From Marinomonas spartinae (GTDB taxonomy: Bacteria; Pseudomonadota; Gammaproteobacteria; Pseudomonadales; Marinomonadaceae), in contig NZ_JAEMUI010000001.1 of assembly GCF_016461715.1 (NCBI RefSeq), positions 342,279-406,278 on the forward strand: a stretch of 64,000 nucleotides of DNA, in the 5' to 3' direction. Each line of letters starts with the position of its first letter. The first letter of the stretch is position 1. Shown here piece after piece: positions 1-11,716 of this stretch. The position numbers and the translations under genes were made by a program. A model generated the notes under the pieces. It saw only the letters and a program-made list of their open reading frames with translations, ran no database searches and had not been told where the DNA came from.

Positions 1-2
1 GG

Positions 3-296
3 GGAATGGCGCGACACTTTAAGCCCGAAGATCAAGCCTTAACGGATTCTATTCGTGAAGGACAAGGCAAAATCTTTGCAGAAGATTTAGAGGTGTTGGA
101 ACGTCAACAAGAGAATTTACTGGCTTTTCCTGATTACCAGCTATTAAAACTTGATATTGATGCCGGAGGGGTACAATCCCGTCGTGTGATCAACCGTATT
201 ATCAATGAAGAAAGAGCTCAGCAAGAGCAGGCAAATCCGTCTAAACGTTCGTCTGGAGCACAGCAATCGGCCCCATTACAAGAAGTGTCTTTTTAA
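3..296 (+). CDS. vanA: Rieske aromatic oxygenase large subunit, VanA-like (3' end only)
   Basis: The window opens inside this gene; the reading frame is already open at base 3, so the ATG at 6 is probably internal. The visible residues match the C-terminal tail of vanillate O-demethylase-type Rieske oxygenases: a segment reading QGKIFAEDLEVLERQQ, then an aspartate/glycine stretch ending GGVQSRRVINRII. The Rieske cluster and mononuclear iron sites would lie upstream, outside the window. In the family the oxygenase O-demethylates vanillate to protocatechuate using electrons from a VanB reductase, and a VanB-like gene follows 167 bp downstream. The exact substrate cannot be told from the tail; other aryl-ether or sulfonate Rieske oxygenases share it. 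Confidence 0.7.
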   Translation, partial: GMARHFKPEDQALTDSIREGQGKIFAEDLEVLERQQENLLAFPDYQLLKLDIDAGGVQSRRVINRIINEERAQQEQANPSKRSSGAQQSAPLQEVSF

Positions 297-463
297 AAGC
301 ACGTAATGTGAGCTAGATTAAATGGTGGGGCTTTTGCGATATATTAGCCATGTGGTTTTCTATCGTAAAAGCCTTAGACGAGTGGTGTAAATGTTATAGT
401 CAGAGTGTGAAGGGATGCGCATGAGGTCCTTTGCTTAGTTTGGCTTTAAATGTAGGGGGATGG

Positions 464-1420
464 ATGATTCCTGTTGTTGTTAGAAATTGTGTAGAAGAAG
501 CTGAGAATGTAGTGCGTCTTGTTCTAGGTAGCCAAGACGGCTCTGCTTTACCTCCATATGAAGCGGGTGCACACATTGATCTTCATTTGCCAAGCGGTTT
601 GATTCGTCAATATTCCTTGTGTCGTATGCAGTCAGAAGCGCAATATTATGAGATTGCTGTGCTGAAAGATGCCCAATCCCGAGGCGGCTCCCGTGAAGTG
701 CACACCTTAAAGGTTGGGGATGAGCTCAATATTAGTGCCCCGCGTAATCATTTTTCACTAGCGAAAACTAAGCGCAAAGCCTTGTTAATTGCCGGTGGCA
801 TTGGTGTGACGCCATTGCTTCCAATGGCTCAGCAGTTGCACAAAATGGGGCTGCCGTTTGAGTTTCATTATTGTGCTAAGTCTCCTGATACCGCCGCATT
901 TGCTAGGGCGCTTGAGTCCGGTTCGTTTGCCGATAAAATGCATTTTCACTACAGTCAAGTACCGTCATCCGGTCGTATGGATGTGGTCAATGTACTGTCT
1001 CAAAATGCTATGGACGGTGAGTTGTATGTTTGTGGCCCCGCTGATTTTATCAGTCATATTATTCAGCAGGCAGAGAATTTAGGTTGGCCTGATGAACGGG
1101 TGCATCGTGAATATTTCACAGCTCCTGATTTGGCTGAAGGCGATGCGACCAATACGGCTTTCAAAGTAAAAATTGCCAGCACGGGTGAGCTGTTAGAGGT
1201 GGCAGAAGATCAAACGATTTTTCAGGTATTGGAAAACAACGGCATCTTTGTTCCCGTCTCTTGTGAGTCCGGTGTCTGTGGCACTTGCCAAACGGGGGTG
1301 ATTAGTGGCACCCCTGATCACCGTGACGTGTTTCTAACGGATAAGGAGCATAGTGAAGGGAAGTTTATTATGCCTTGTTGTTCGCGCTCGAAAAGTCCAG
1401 TGATTGAGCTGGATTTATAG
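464..1420 (+). CDS. vanB: VanB-like oxidoreductase (FMN / NAD / plant-type 2Fe-2S)
   Basis: This is a phthalate-dioxygenase-reductase-type protein that passes electrons from NAD(P)H to the partner Rieske oxygenase. The flavin-binding motif RQYSLCR lies near residue 48, the nucleotide-binding GGIGVTPLL near residue 110, and a C-terminal ferredoxin domain has cysteines at about 267, 272 and 275 (CESGVCGTC) plus a fourth in PCCSRS near 305. I chose the ATG at 464 because it gives the family-typical start MIPVVVRN and follows AGGGGGA. An in-frame TTG at 431 would add 11 residues without homology. At 318 aa it has the usual VanB length. It most likely forms an operon with the upstream oxygenase. 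Aromatic-demethylation function is inferred from the pair. Confidence 0.85.
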   Translation: MIPVVVRNCVEEAENVVRLVLGSQDGSALPPYEAGAHIDLHLPSGLIRQYSLCRMQSEAQYYEIAVLKDAQSRGGSREVHTLKVGDELNISAPRNHFSLAKTKRKALLIAGGIGVTPLLPMAQQLHKMGLPFEFHYCAKSPDTAAFARALESGSFADKMHFHYSQVPSSGRMDVVNVLSQNAMDGELYVCGPADFISHIIQQAENLGWPDERVHREYFTAPDLAEGDATNTAFKVKIASTGELLEVAEDQTIFQVLENNGIFVPVSCESGVCGTCQTGVISGTPDHRDVFLTDKEHSEGKFIMPCCSRSKSPVIELDL

Positions 1421-1421
1421 C

Positions 1422-1441
1422 GATAACTCGCGCTAGTTATC
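1422..1441 (+). terminator. Weak hairpin after vanB
   Basis: Just after the vanB stop codon, GATAACT and AGTTATC form a 7-bp stem around a 6-nt loop, followed by a pyrimidine-rich but not purely T tract. It could be a weak terminator separating vanAB from pyrG. Confidence 0.4.
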
Positions 1442-1601
1442 CTTATTGTCTTTGTTTGTAATACATTCTGTTGGCTTGACGTAAATCCGTTGTGTTTTAC
1501 ATTGAGCCAACTGGCTGGCGATGCTATTATATCCTCCCGTCCTGAAGGGGTAATTCCTTTCATCATTAAATGTCACTTTTTCATATTTTAAGGCGGGTTA
1601 A

Positions 1602-3242
<1,641 letters not shown>

Positions 3243-3266
3243 GTCGAGCAAACAGGCAGTTTGTGA

Positions 3267-4595
<1,329 letters not shown>

Positions 4596-4608
4596 TTTGT
4601 AAAAACTT

Positions 4609-4639
4609 AAAAAAGGGAGGACTCTGTTCTCCCTTTTTT
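4609..4639 (+). terminator. Rho-independent terminator after eno
   Basis: Six A residues and GGGAG pair with CTCCC and six T residues around a short loop, starting 13 bp past the eno stop codon. The A and T tracts extend the stem in both directions. Confidence 0.85.
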
Positions 4640-4701
4640 ATTTTGTTTTTAGCGAAATCCTTCGATAATAAGGACTCGTTTTGTTATCTGCTGAGGGCGT
4701 T

Positions 4702-4977
4702 ATGCCACGTTTATTATTTGCCTTGTTTGCCTTAGCTATTGGCTATCAGTCTTATCATTTGTACTACGGTGATCAAGGTGTGAAGCGCCAAGAAGAATTG
4801 GCGAAACAAATTGCCTATCAGGAGCGTGTGAATTTGCATCTTAAGCAGCGTAATGAGGCACTTAGAGCACAAGTAGATGATCTTCGTTCTGGTGAAGAGG
4901 CCGTAGAGGAACATATCCGTACGGATCTTCAATATATTAAAGACGGCGAAGTGTTTTATCGGATAGTTGACAAATGA
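4702..4977 (+). CDS. ftsB: Cell division protein FtsB
   Basis: FtsB is a small bitopic divisome protein that joins FtsL and FtsQ and helps activate septal peptidoglycan synthesis. The 91-aa product has one N-terminal membrane helix (LLFALFALAIGYQSYHLYY) and then a heptad-like coiled coil of about 45 residues, ending in the family-typical region [15 protein letters not shown] chose the ATG at 4702, preceded by GAGGG, over an in-frame TTG at 4681 because the family begins with a short basic leader straight into the membrane helix. The stop codon overlaps the ispD start (ATGA), so translation is probably coupled; eno-ftsB-ispD-ispF is a conserved order. Confidence 0.93.
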   Translation: MPRLLFALFALAIGYQSYHLYYGDQGVKRQEELAKQIAYQERVNLHLKQRNEALRAQVDDLRSGEEAVEEHIRTDLQYIKDGEVFYRIVDK

Positions 4978-5681
4978 TACAACCTCTTTGGGTTATTATT
5001 CCCGCTGCTGGCATTGGCCAGCGAATGAAGGCTGATTGCCCTAAGCAATATATCCCACTATTGGGCAAAACCATTTTGGATCGTACCGTGGCCATTTTTG
5101 TGAACCACCCGATGATAGCAGGCGTTGCGGTTGGGCTTGGAGAGCTCGATGGGTACTGGGCGGACTCCTCATGGGTCAGTCACCCTCGTGTGTTTACTTA
5201 TCAAGGAGGTATGGAGCGTTCCGATACCGTATTAAAGGGATTGGAATATTTATCGCAAGTTCAACAGGTCGCTGAGCAGGATGTGTTGGTGCATGATGCC
5301 GCAAGGCCATTATTAAGCCAAAGTGCATTAGAGCGCATTATTCAGCATCAAGGAGCCCAAGGGGCTATTTTGGCGATGCCAGCGCGGGATACGATTAAGC
5401 AACAAAAAGCCAATGGTAAGATACAAGCCACGATTGACCGTGATGGTATCTGGCTGGCTCAAACGCCACAGAAGTTTCCTGCTAGTGATTTGCTACAGGC
5501 GTTACGGAATATTCAAGCGCAAGGTGTGGCGATTACCGATGAATGTTCTGCGATGGAGTATACTGGATGGCAGCCTGATCTTGTGCTAGGAGAAAGCACC
5601 AATATCAAAGTGACCTTTCCTGAAGATTTACTCATCGCAGAAGCGCTTGTATCACATAATATCCACTCAATCAGTCAATAG
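4974..5681 (+). CDS. ispD: 2-C-methyl-D-erythritol 4-phosphate cytidylyltransferase
   Basis: IspD joins CTP and MEP to give CDP-ME in the non-mevalonate isoprenoid pathway. The nucleotide-binding N terminus reads [17 protein letters not shown], with the conserved Arg and Lys that contact CTP, and the family signature [12 protein letters not shown] is present near residue 105. TDECSAMEY and a C-terminal [14 protein letters not shown] complete the fold. The length of 235 aa is normal. It overlaps ftsB by 4 bp and precedes ispF by 17 bp, so the two MEP-pathway genes are co-transcribed. The product feeds quinone and undecaprenyl phosphate synthesis. Confidence 0.96.
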   Translation: MIQPLWVIIPAAGIGQRMKADCPKQYIPLLGKTILDRTVAIFVNHPMIAGVAVGLGELDGYWADSSWVSHPRVFTYQGGMERSDTVLKGLEYLSQVQQVAEQDVLVHDAARPLLSQSALERIIQHQGAQGAILAMPARDTIKQQKANGKIQATIDRDGIWLAQTPQKFPASDLLQALRNIQAQGVAITDECSAMEYTGWQPDLVLGESTNIKVTFPEDLLIAEALVSHNIHSISQ

Positions 5682-5698
5682 GGATAGGAGTAATCATC

Positions 5699-6184
5699 AT
5701 GATGCCTTTTCGAATAGGTCATGGCTTTGATGTGCATAAATTTGGGGAAGGTGATCACATTATTTTAGGCGGAGAACGCATTGCTTACTCACAAGGTCTG
5801 ATTGCTCACTCCGATGGCGATGTGGTGTTGCATGCTTTAACCGACGCACTACTAGGCGCAGCGGCATTAGGCGACATAGGGAAACACTTTCCGGATACTG
5901 ATGCGGCTTTTGAAGGCGCGGATAGTCGATTGTTATTGAAAAAAGCGTATCAAGAAATTCAAAAAATGGGTTTTTCCGTTGGTAATGTCGATGTGACCAT
6001 TATTGCTCAAGCGCCCAAAATGCGTCCGCATATCGATGCGATGCGGGCGAATATCGCAGAGGATCTTTCAATCGATATCGGGGCGGTCAATGTGAAGGCA
6101 ACGACGACAGAAAAGCTCGGTTTTACGGGACGCAAAGAAGGCATTGCTGTGGAAGCGGTAGCGCTTATTTACCAGCCCGCATAA
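5699..6184 (+). CDS. ispF: 2-C-methyl-D-erythritol 2,4-cyclodiphosphate synthase
   Basis: IspF cyclises CDP-ME 2-phosphate to MEcPP with loss of CMP. Zinc ligands are visible in [10 protein letters not shown] (Asp and His) and in the signature [30 protein letters not shown] follows, and the C-terminal substrate-binding [17 protein letters not shown] is intact. The length of 161 aa is typical of the homotrimeric enzyme. Two adjacent ATGs (5699 and 5702) are possible starts; the GGATAGGAG ribosome-binding site upstream serves either. The gene continues the ftsB-ispD-ispF run. Confidence 0.96.
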   Translation: MMPFRIGHGFDVHKFGEGDHIILGGERIAYSQGLIAHSDGDVVLHALTDALLGAAALGDIGKHFPDTDAAFEGADSRLLLKKAYQEIQKMGFSVGNVDVTIIAQAPKMRPHIDAMRANIAEDLSIDIGAVNVKATTTEKLGFTGRKEGIAVEAVALIYQPA

Positions 6185-6267
6185 TCTGCTAATAGCAAAT
6201 AGCATCATCTTATGTTTTGCATGATGTGATGGACCCAACCAGAATACAATTGCAAAGTAGGTAGTGA

Positions 6268-7362
6268 ATGAATACCCAATGGGAGTACGCCTGGTCCACC
6301 CCCAAAGTGACGGGCGATTTAAAAACCACAGTACAAGATTTTTTTGTGGAAGAGCAGTTGGGATTTGAGCCTGATGGTCATGGGGAGTTTTATTTTGTTT
6401 TTATCGAGAAGCAAGGCATTAATACGGATTTCTTAGCTAAGCGCTTAGCGCAAATGGCGGGTATCGCTGCGAATAAAGTCACTTATAGCGGCGTGAAAGA
6501 TCGTCATGCGTGCACTCGCCAATGGTTCTGTCTGCATATGATTAACAAAGAACCGGATTTAACCAATATTCAAGAAGCATTCCGTGAACCTGAAAAGGTT
6601 CGGGTGATCACACAGTCCCGTCATTCGAAGAAATTGCGCACAGGTGCCCATGTTGGTAATCGTTTTGTGCTGCGCATTCGCGACATCAAAGGCGATTTGG
6701 AGGATCTGAAAAGCCGACTTGAGTTGATTAAAATGAGTGGTGTACCGAATTATTATGGCGCGCAGCGCTTTGGTATTAACGGCAATAATTTGCATAATGG
6801 CAAACCCTTTGTGCTCAAAGGGCGGCAAAGCAAAAGAAAGCTTTCTAAAACAGAAGGTTTTTGGTTATCTGCCATTCGCTCTTGGTTCTTCAATGAAGCG
6901 CTGAGTGCTCAGGTTAGAAATGGCATGTGGTGTCGATTGTGTGATGGCGATATTGTCCAATATCAAGGACGTGATGAGCAGTTTCGCTTGAAAGAAATGA
7001 CGGCGTCGATGCATTTACAAGCGGTATTAGGTAACGTGCATCCCGTTCTGCCATTGATTTGCGAAGGTTGGCAAGATGGCACAGGAACACAGCGAGAAGC
7101 GGTTATCATCGAATCCGTTCGCCAAGAAGGGGAGTTAATGCAGGCCTTAATTGACTTTGGCTTAAGCCGAGAGAGCCGCTTGGCGCGACTGATGCCGACT
7201 GAGATGGCCTGGGAATTGCTTGAAAAGCCCAACGAACAGACTCAACTCATTGTTGAGTTTTCCCTGTCTAAAGGATGTTTCGCCACCAGTATTTTACGCG
7301 AAATGATACATGTAACAGACAAATCAGCTGAGAAATACCATGAGAATATTGATCGCCAATGA
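6268..7362 (+). CDS. truD: tRNA pseudouridine(13) synthase
   Basis: TruD isomerises uridine 13 in the D-arm of several tRNAs, notably tRNA-Glu. The catalytic aspartate is in YSGVKDRHACTRQWF near residue 80, and the TruD-specific segment GVPNYYGAQRFGINGNN follows near residue 155. The length of 364 aa is slightly above the E. coli protein. The 3' end overlaps surE by 23 bp in another frame, which suggests tight coupling in an ispF-truD-surE-pcm operon. An 83-bp gap precedes it. Confidence 0.95.
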   Translation: MNTQWEYAWSTPKVTGDLKTTVQDFFVEEQLGFEPDGHGEFYFVFIEKQGINTDFLAKRLAQMAGIAANKVTYSGVKDRHACTRQWFCLHMINKEPDLTNIQEAFREPEKVRVITQSRHSKKLRTGAHVGNRFVLRIRDIKGDLEDLKSRLELIKMSGVPNYYGAQRFGINGNNLHNGKPFVLKGRQSKRKLSKTEGFWLSAIRSWFFNEALSAQVRNGMWCRLCDGDIVQYQGRDEQFRLKEMTASMHLQAVLGNVHPVLPLICEGWQDGTGTQREAVIIESVRQEGELMQALIDFGLSRESRLARLMPTEMAWELLEKPNEQTQLIVEFSLSKGCFATSILREMIHVTDKSAEKYHENIDRQ

Positions 7363-8086
7363 TGATGGGATTGATGCTGTCGGCATTAATACTTTAGCGC
7401 AAGCATTACAAGAAAAATACGATATTTTAGTGGTCGCTCCAGACCGTAATCGTAGTGGTGCGAGTAACTCGTTAACACTAACGCGCCCAGTGCAACCCAC
7501 TAAAGTAACTGATAAATACTACCGAGTGGATGGGACACCGACTGATTGTGTGAATTTAGCCTTGTCGGGGGTGATTGATGGACAGGTGGATCTAGTGGTC
7601 TCTGGTATCAACCATGGCGCCAATCTGGGGGATGATGTGATTTACTCAGGTACTGTAGCGGCAGCAATGGAAGCTCGGCATCTTGGCCAACCAGCCTTGG
7701 CAGTTTCTTTAGTGGGAAGCACGTATTTTGAGACGGCGGCTGAAGTTGTTATGAAACTCTTAGACGATGCTAAGAGTCTAACCCTTGCCCCTGGTATTTT
7801 GCTGAATATTAATGTACCTGATGTGCCTTATAGTGAGTTAAAGGGGATTAAAGTGACACGTTTAGGGTATCGTCAGCGTGCGCAAGAAGCAATTAGTGCA
7901 CAACACCCAAGAGGTTTACCAAGTTTTTGGATTGGCGCTTTATCTGAGCCTCATGATGCTTCAGAAGGGACGGATTTCCACGCGGTGCAAGAAGGATATG
8001 TTTCCATTACCCCTATCCATACTGACATGACGTGTTATGACGCAAAACAGCCATTAGATGCTTGGGTTCGTTCTTTTGATCTATGA
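7340..8086 (+). CDS. surE: 5'/3'-nucleotidase SurE
   Basis: SurE is a metal-dependent nucleoside monophosphatase with some exopolyphosphatase activity, linked to stationary-phase survival. The N terminus MRILIANDDGIDAVGI holds the metal-binding Asp-Asp pair; VVAPDRNRSGASNSLTL and VVSGINHGANLGDDVIYSGTVAAAMEA are further active-site signatures. At 248 aa it is full length. The start lies inside truD, and its stop codon overlaps the pcm ATG by 4 bp (ATGA). The surE-pcm-nlpD-rpoS neighbourhood is conserved in gammaproteobacteria; here a DUF368 gene is inserted between pcm and nlpD. Confidence 0.96.
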   Translation: MRILIANDDGIDAVGINTLAQALQEKYDILVVAPDRNRSGASNSLTLTRPVQPTKVTDKYYRVDGTPTDCVNLALSGVIDGQVDLVVSGINHGANLGDDVIYSGTVAAAMEARHLGQPALAVSLVGSTYFETAAEVVMKLLDDAKSLTLAPGILLNINVPDVPYSELKGIKVTRLGYRQRAQEAISAQHPRGLPSFWIGALSEPHDASEGTDFHAVQEGYVSITPIHTDMTCYDAKQPLDAWVRSFDL

Positions 8087-8748
8087 GTCTACACAATCTC
8101 AATGGGCTGATTAAGCATACTGAGTCACGCGCCTCTCAGATGTTACAACAGCTGAAATCACAGGGTATTCACCATCCGGCATTACTGGCTAAGATGGGGG
8201 ATATCCCTCGAGAAAAATTTGTTGAACCTGCTTTTTCCCATCTTGCTTACTCCGCTACGCCTTTACCTATTGGTCGTAATCAAACTATTAGTCAACCTTT
8301 GACAGTGGCAAGAATGTCGCAATGGTTACTGGAATACGCGCGTCTTGGTCGAGTGTTGGAAGTCGGCACTGGGTCAGGTTACCAAACGGCAATATTGGCG
8401 CACTTTTTTAATAAAGTGCACACCATCGAGAGACAGGAAATTCTTCATAAGCTTGCCAGACAACGGCTTGAGAAGATGGGGATTCACAATGTGGAGTACT
8501 TGTTTGGCGATGGTCAAGCTGGTTGGCCACAAAAAATTGACATGGATGCTGTCATTATTACGGCAATGGTGAGTAAAGTTCCGGTTGCATTAACCAATTG
8601 CCTAAAAGAAAACGGTATATTAATTATGCCGATTAATCAGCCTACACCACAAATTGGTTGTTGGCGAAAAGAAGGAGACCGCTGGAAGCGCTTAGCGATT
8701 GAAGTGGCTCATTTTGTTCCCTTATTGGAAGGAAAAGTCTATGCCTAA
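8083..8748 (+). CDS. pcm: Protein-L-isoaspartate O-methyltransferase
   Basis: Pcm uses S-adenosylmethionine to methylate isoaspartyl residues in damaged proteins and start their repair. The SAM-binding motif VLEVGTGSGYQTAILA is near residue 89, preceded by the PCMT-specific PIGRNQTISQPLTVARM; post-I motif IERQEILHKLARQRL and FGDGQAGWP follow. The length of 221 aa is normal. It overlaps surE by 4 bp at its start and the next gene by 8 bp at its end. Expression with surE fits a role in long-term survival. Confidence 0.96.
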   Translation: MSLHNLNGLIKHTESRASQMLQQLKSQGIHHPALLAKMGDIPREKFVEPAFSHLAYSATPLPIGRNQTISQPLTVARMSQWLLEYARLGRVLEVGTGSGYQTAILAHFFNKVHTIERQEILHKLARQRLEKMGIHNVEYLFGDGQAGWPQKIDMDAVIITAMVSKVPVALTNCLKENGILIMPINQPTPQIGCWRKEGDRWKRLAIEVAHFVPLLEGKVYA

Positions 8749-9661
8749 ATGGCTTAAAATTTATATGAGTGGTGTCATGATGGGGGCGGCGGATGTCATC
8801 CCAGGTGTATCGGGTGGAACCATTGCGTTTATTTTAGGTGTGTATGATCGCCTGATTGCCGCCCTTAGCGGCGTTAATAAACAAAGTCTTACTATGCTGA
8901 TAAAAGGCGATATTAAAGCATTATGGCGTCATTTTGATGGAGCGTTTCTGTTGCCTTTAGGGGCCGGTATCGCCACCAGTATTGTCGGTATTGCGGGACT
9001 GATAACGCATTTACTGGCGACGTATCCTGAATATGTGTGGAGCTTCTTCTTTGGTTTGATCCTAGCATCGGCTTATTTCTTGATTGGGCACCTAGAGCGC
9101 TTTTCTTTCCGTCATTTCTTGACGCTGGTTCTGGGCATAGCCATTGGTGCCTCTCTGTCACTGGTTGTGCCAATTCAAGTCAGTACTACTTACTCAATGG
9201 TGTTCTTTTCTGGCTTCATTGCCATTTGCGCGATGATCCTACCAGGCATCTCTGGAAGTTTTTTACTGTTAATGATGGGAATGTACGGTTTTATTCTTGG
9301 CGCTGTGAAAGATTTCAATTTTGCAGTGATTGGAGTATTTGCCGTGGGGGCGCTAGCTGGTCTACTGAGTTTTTCAAAGGTTCTGCAATATTTATTGGAG
9401 CATGCTAAGTCGCTCACTCTGTCTGCTTTAATAGGTATTATGGTGGGGGCATTGGTGAAGGTATGGCCTTGGAAAGTGGTGGACTCTTGGACACAAATAG
9501 GCAGTAAAAAATTTCCTGTTGAAGAGCATTTAATTCTTCCTTGGCACACCAGTTCGTATCATCTAACGACGGACTTATTACTGCCCATTGGTTTTATGAT
9601 TATCGGCTTTATGATTGTTTTTCTCATTTCTTACATTTTTTTACGAAACGCGGACAAATAA
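8741..9661 (+). CDS. DUF368 polytopic membrane protein, PopT-like
   Basis: This 306-aa integral membrane protein has about eight to nine hydrophobic segments. It carries the DUF368 hallmark GAADVIPGVSGGTIAFILGVYDR near residue 12 and a second related loop ILPGISGSFLLLMMGMYG near residue 165, so two repeat halves each have a PG(V/I)SG motif. From memory of the literature, DUF368 proteins (PopT) act as undecaprenyl-phosphate flippases, recycling the lipid carrier for the cell wall. I start it at ATG 8741 inside the pcm 3' end, after a GGAAGGAAA ribosome-binding site; the longer upstream frame would overlap pcm further and lacks homology. Its place between pcm and nlpD puts it in the envelope/stress cluster. 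Substrate is inferred from the family. Confidence 0.85.
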   Translation: MPKWLKIYMSGVMMGAADVIPGVSGGTIAFILGVYDRLIAALSGVNKQSLTMLIKGDIKALWRHFDGAFLLPLGAGIATSIVGIAGLITHLLATYPEYVWSFFFGLILASAYFLIGHLERFSFRHFLTLVLGIAIGASLSLVVPIQVSTTYSMVFFSGFIAICAMILPGISGSFLLLMMGMYGFILGAVKDFNFAVIGVFAVGALAGLLSFSKVLQYLLEHAKSLTLSALIGIMVGALVKVWPWKVVDSWTQIGSKKFPVEEHLILPWHTSSYHLTTDLLLPIGFMIIGFMIVFLISYIFLRNADK

Positions 9662-9716
9662 AGTCAAATGTATCTGAGTGTTAGCAATAGGGTGGTTAAG
9701 ATGGTAAGAGAGGACA

Positions 9717-10589
9717 TTGGTTATTAATAAGTTTGAGTCTAAAGGTGGTATCACCCGTATTACAGATTGGAGAATAAAGTGGGTTATACTATTGTGTTTT
9801 TCTCTATCGGGTTGTGCTTATCAAGTGATTAACTTCCCAGATGAAAACACAGGCTCTTACAGTGCTAATGATGCCTCGGTGTCTCCTGTACCTCGTTCTG
9901 GCTACCACCGAGTCAGTCGTGGCGAGACCTTGTTTTCTATTGCTTTTCGCTATGGCAAAGATTACCGAGAGGTGGCGGCTTTAAATCATATCCGTCCTCC
10001 CTATACGATTTATCCTAAGCAAAAAATCTGGTTAGAGGTGCGAGGTTCTGTCGTGGCCAATGGCGCCTCTTCTCAGTCTAGTCGATCCTCTTCTAGATCA
10101 CGAGTCGTGGCGAAAACCGCCCCCGTCCCGAGCGTTTCTCCGTCAGATATTACCCTGCAAAAAAAGGTGAATATCCCTGAAAAAAATTCCTCTTCGAATA
10201 TACAAAACTCTGAAAAAGTGACTTCTTGGCAGTGGCCTCTCGTCGGTAAAGTTGTAAAGGGCTTTTCAAGTAACGGCGTTAGTAGTAAAGGTATAGACAT
10301 CAAAGGGCAAAAAGGCGAATTGGTCAAAGCAGTTGCCGACGGAACAGTTGTATATGCAGGCAGTGGTTTAATTGGTTATGGGAACCTTGTGATAGTGAAA
10401 CATAACGATGTTTACCTAAGTGCCTACGCATACAACGAACGAATTTTAGTCAAGGAACAGCAGCATGTGAAGGCGGGCGATGCTTTGGCTATTATCGGTG
10501 GCAAGGGTAATGATAGGCCTCTTTTGCACTTCGAAATTAGGCGTGATGGTCAACCTGTGGATCCACTAAAAATACTTCCCAGACAATAA
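9717..10589 (+). CDS. nlpD: Lipoprotein NlpD (LysM + degenerate M23/LytM)
   Basis: NlpD is an outer-membrane lipoprotein that activates the amidase AmiC during septum splitting. The TTG at 9717 is the only usable start before the signal peptide; it follows AGAGAGGA. The lipobox is LSGC, with the lipidated Cys near residue 33. A LysM domain (YHRVSRGETLFSIAFRYGKD) binds peptidoglycan, a Ser-rich linker follows, and a LytM domain ends the protein. The zinc-site residues of active M23 peptidases are missing: GIDIKG lacks the preceding His, and LLHFEIRR replaces HxH. This agrees with a regulator rather than a hydrolase. The rpoS gene begins 30 bp later; in relatives the main rpoS promoter lies inside nlpD. 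Confidence 0.93.
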   Translation: MVINKFESKGGITRITDWRIKWVILLCFSLSGCAYQVINFPDENTGSYSANDASVSPVPRSGYHRVSRGETLFSIAFRYGKDYREVAALNHIRPPYTIYPKQKIWLEVRGSVVANGASSQSSRSSSRSRVVAKTAPVPSVSPSDITLQKKVNIPEKNSSSNIQNSEKVTSWQWPLVGKVVKGFSSNGVSSKGIDIKGQKGELVKAVADGTVVYAGSGLIGYGNLVIVKHNDVYLSAYAYNERILVKEQQHVKAGDALAIIGGKGNDRPLLHFEIRRDGQPVDPLKILPRQ

Positions 10590-10619
10590 TAATTCACGCT
10601 GGGCGAGGAGGGGATAAAA

Positions 10620-11633
10620 ATGAAAACAGTAAATACAAACACAAATAAAACAGCTCAAACACTCGCCAATTTAGATTTCGATCTAGATTTGGTGGATGAT
10701 GATATTGAAGGCATTGAGGACGATAACAGCGATGAGGATTTTGATTCTGCAGTGAATGCTCGCTATGCCAATGATGAATCCAACAAAAGCTTAGACGTGA
10801 CTCAGCTTTACTTGAGTGAAATTGGTTTTTCTCCCTTGTTGTCAGCGGAAGAAGAGGTGTATTTTGCGCGTCTTTCCTTGAAAGGCGATGAAAATGCTCG
10901 TAAACGTATGATTGTCAGTAACTTACGTTTAGTGGTGAAAATTTCACGTCGTTATTTGAATCGAGGTTTGTCTTTATTGGATCTGATTGAAGAAGGGAAT
11001 CTCGGCTTGATCAGAGCAGTTGAAAAATTCGATCCTGAGCGTGGTTTTCGATTCTCTACTTATGCAACTTGGTGGATTCGTCAAACCATTGAGCGGGCGA
11101 TTATGAACCAGACACGTACGATTCGCTTGCCGATTCATGTGGTAAAAGAATTGAATGTCTATCTGCGTGCGGCACGTGAATTGACGCAAAAACTGGATCA
11201 TGAGCCAAGCCCTGAGGAAATAGCGGAAATGCTGGATCGTCCTGTTGCAGATGTGCAAAAAATGTTGGGGTTAAATGAGCGTATTAGCTCTATTGATTCT
11301 TACATTGGTGGCGGCGACGATAATGATAAAAGCTTGATGGAAGTGATTGCCGACACCAACCACCAAGGGCCAGAAGAGGACCGCCAAGAAGGGGATGTCT
11401 TAAAGAGCATTGAAGGTTGGTTAAATGAACTGAATGACAAGCAATGTGAGGTTATTGCGCGACGTTTTGGTTTACGAGGTTATGAACCAAGTACACTGGA
11501 AGATGTTGGGGCAGAAATCGGCTTAACCCGTGAGCGCGTCAGACAGATTCAGGTTGAAGCGTTACGTAAGCTGCGTTTGATGATGGACAAACAAGGTCTT
11601 TCTCTTGATGATGTTATTGGGTTTGGTAATTAA
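10620..11633 (+). CDS. rpoS: RNA polymerase sigma factor RpoS
   Basis: This is the stationary-phase and general stress sigma factor. The 337-aa protein has an acidic N-terminal segment, region 1.2 ([21 protein letters not shown]), region 2 with [17 protein letters not shown] and the melting motif [18 protein letters not shown], region 3, and the region 4 helix-turn-helix [33 protein letters not shown] ribosome-binding site precedes the ATG. The nlpD-rpoS context supports RpoS rather than RpoD or RpoH. A hairpin terminator follows. The acidic run around residues 20-45 (many D and E) is longer than in E. coli RpoS. Confidence 0.97.
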   Translation: MKTVNTNTNKTAQTLANLDFDLDLVDDDIEGIEDDNSDEDFDSAVNARYANDESNKSLDVTQLYLSEIGFSPLLSAEEEVYFARLSLKGDENARKRMIVSNLRLVVKISRRYLNRGLSLLDLIEEGNLGLIRAVEKFDPERGFRFSTYATWWIRQTIERAIMNQTRTIRLPIHVVKELNVYLRAARELTQKLDHEPSPEEIAEMLDRPVADVQKMLGLNERISSIDSYIGGGDDNDKSLMEVIADTNHQGPEEDRQEGDVLKSIEGWLNELNDKQCEVIARRFGLRGYEPSTLEDVGAEIGLTRERVRQIQVEALRKLRLMMDKQGLSLDDVIGFGN

Positions 11634-11670
11634 TCTTCCGATAAACATCATTAAAATGAATCAATGATAA

Positions 11671-11698
11671 AATGCCCGATGATCTCTCGGGCATTTTT
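11671..11698. terminator. Bidirectional terminator between rpoS and the DLH gene
   Basis: AATGCCCG and CGGGCATT pair around an 8-9 nt loop, with T-rich sequence after the stem on the plus strand and an A tract before it. It sits between two convergent genes and can serve both. Confidence 0.8.
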
Positions 11699-11716
11699 GT
11701 GTTTAGGGTTAGATTG

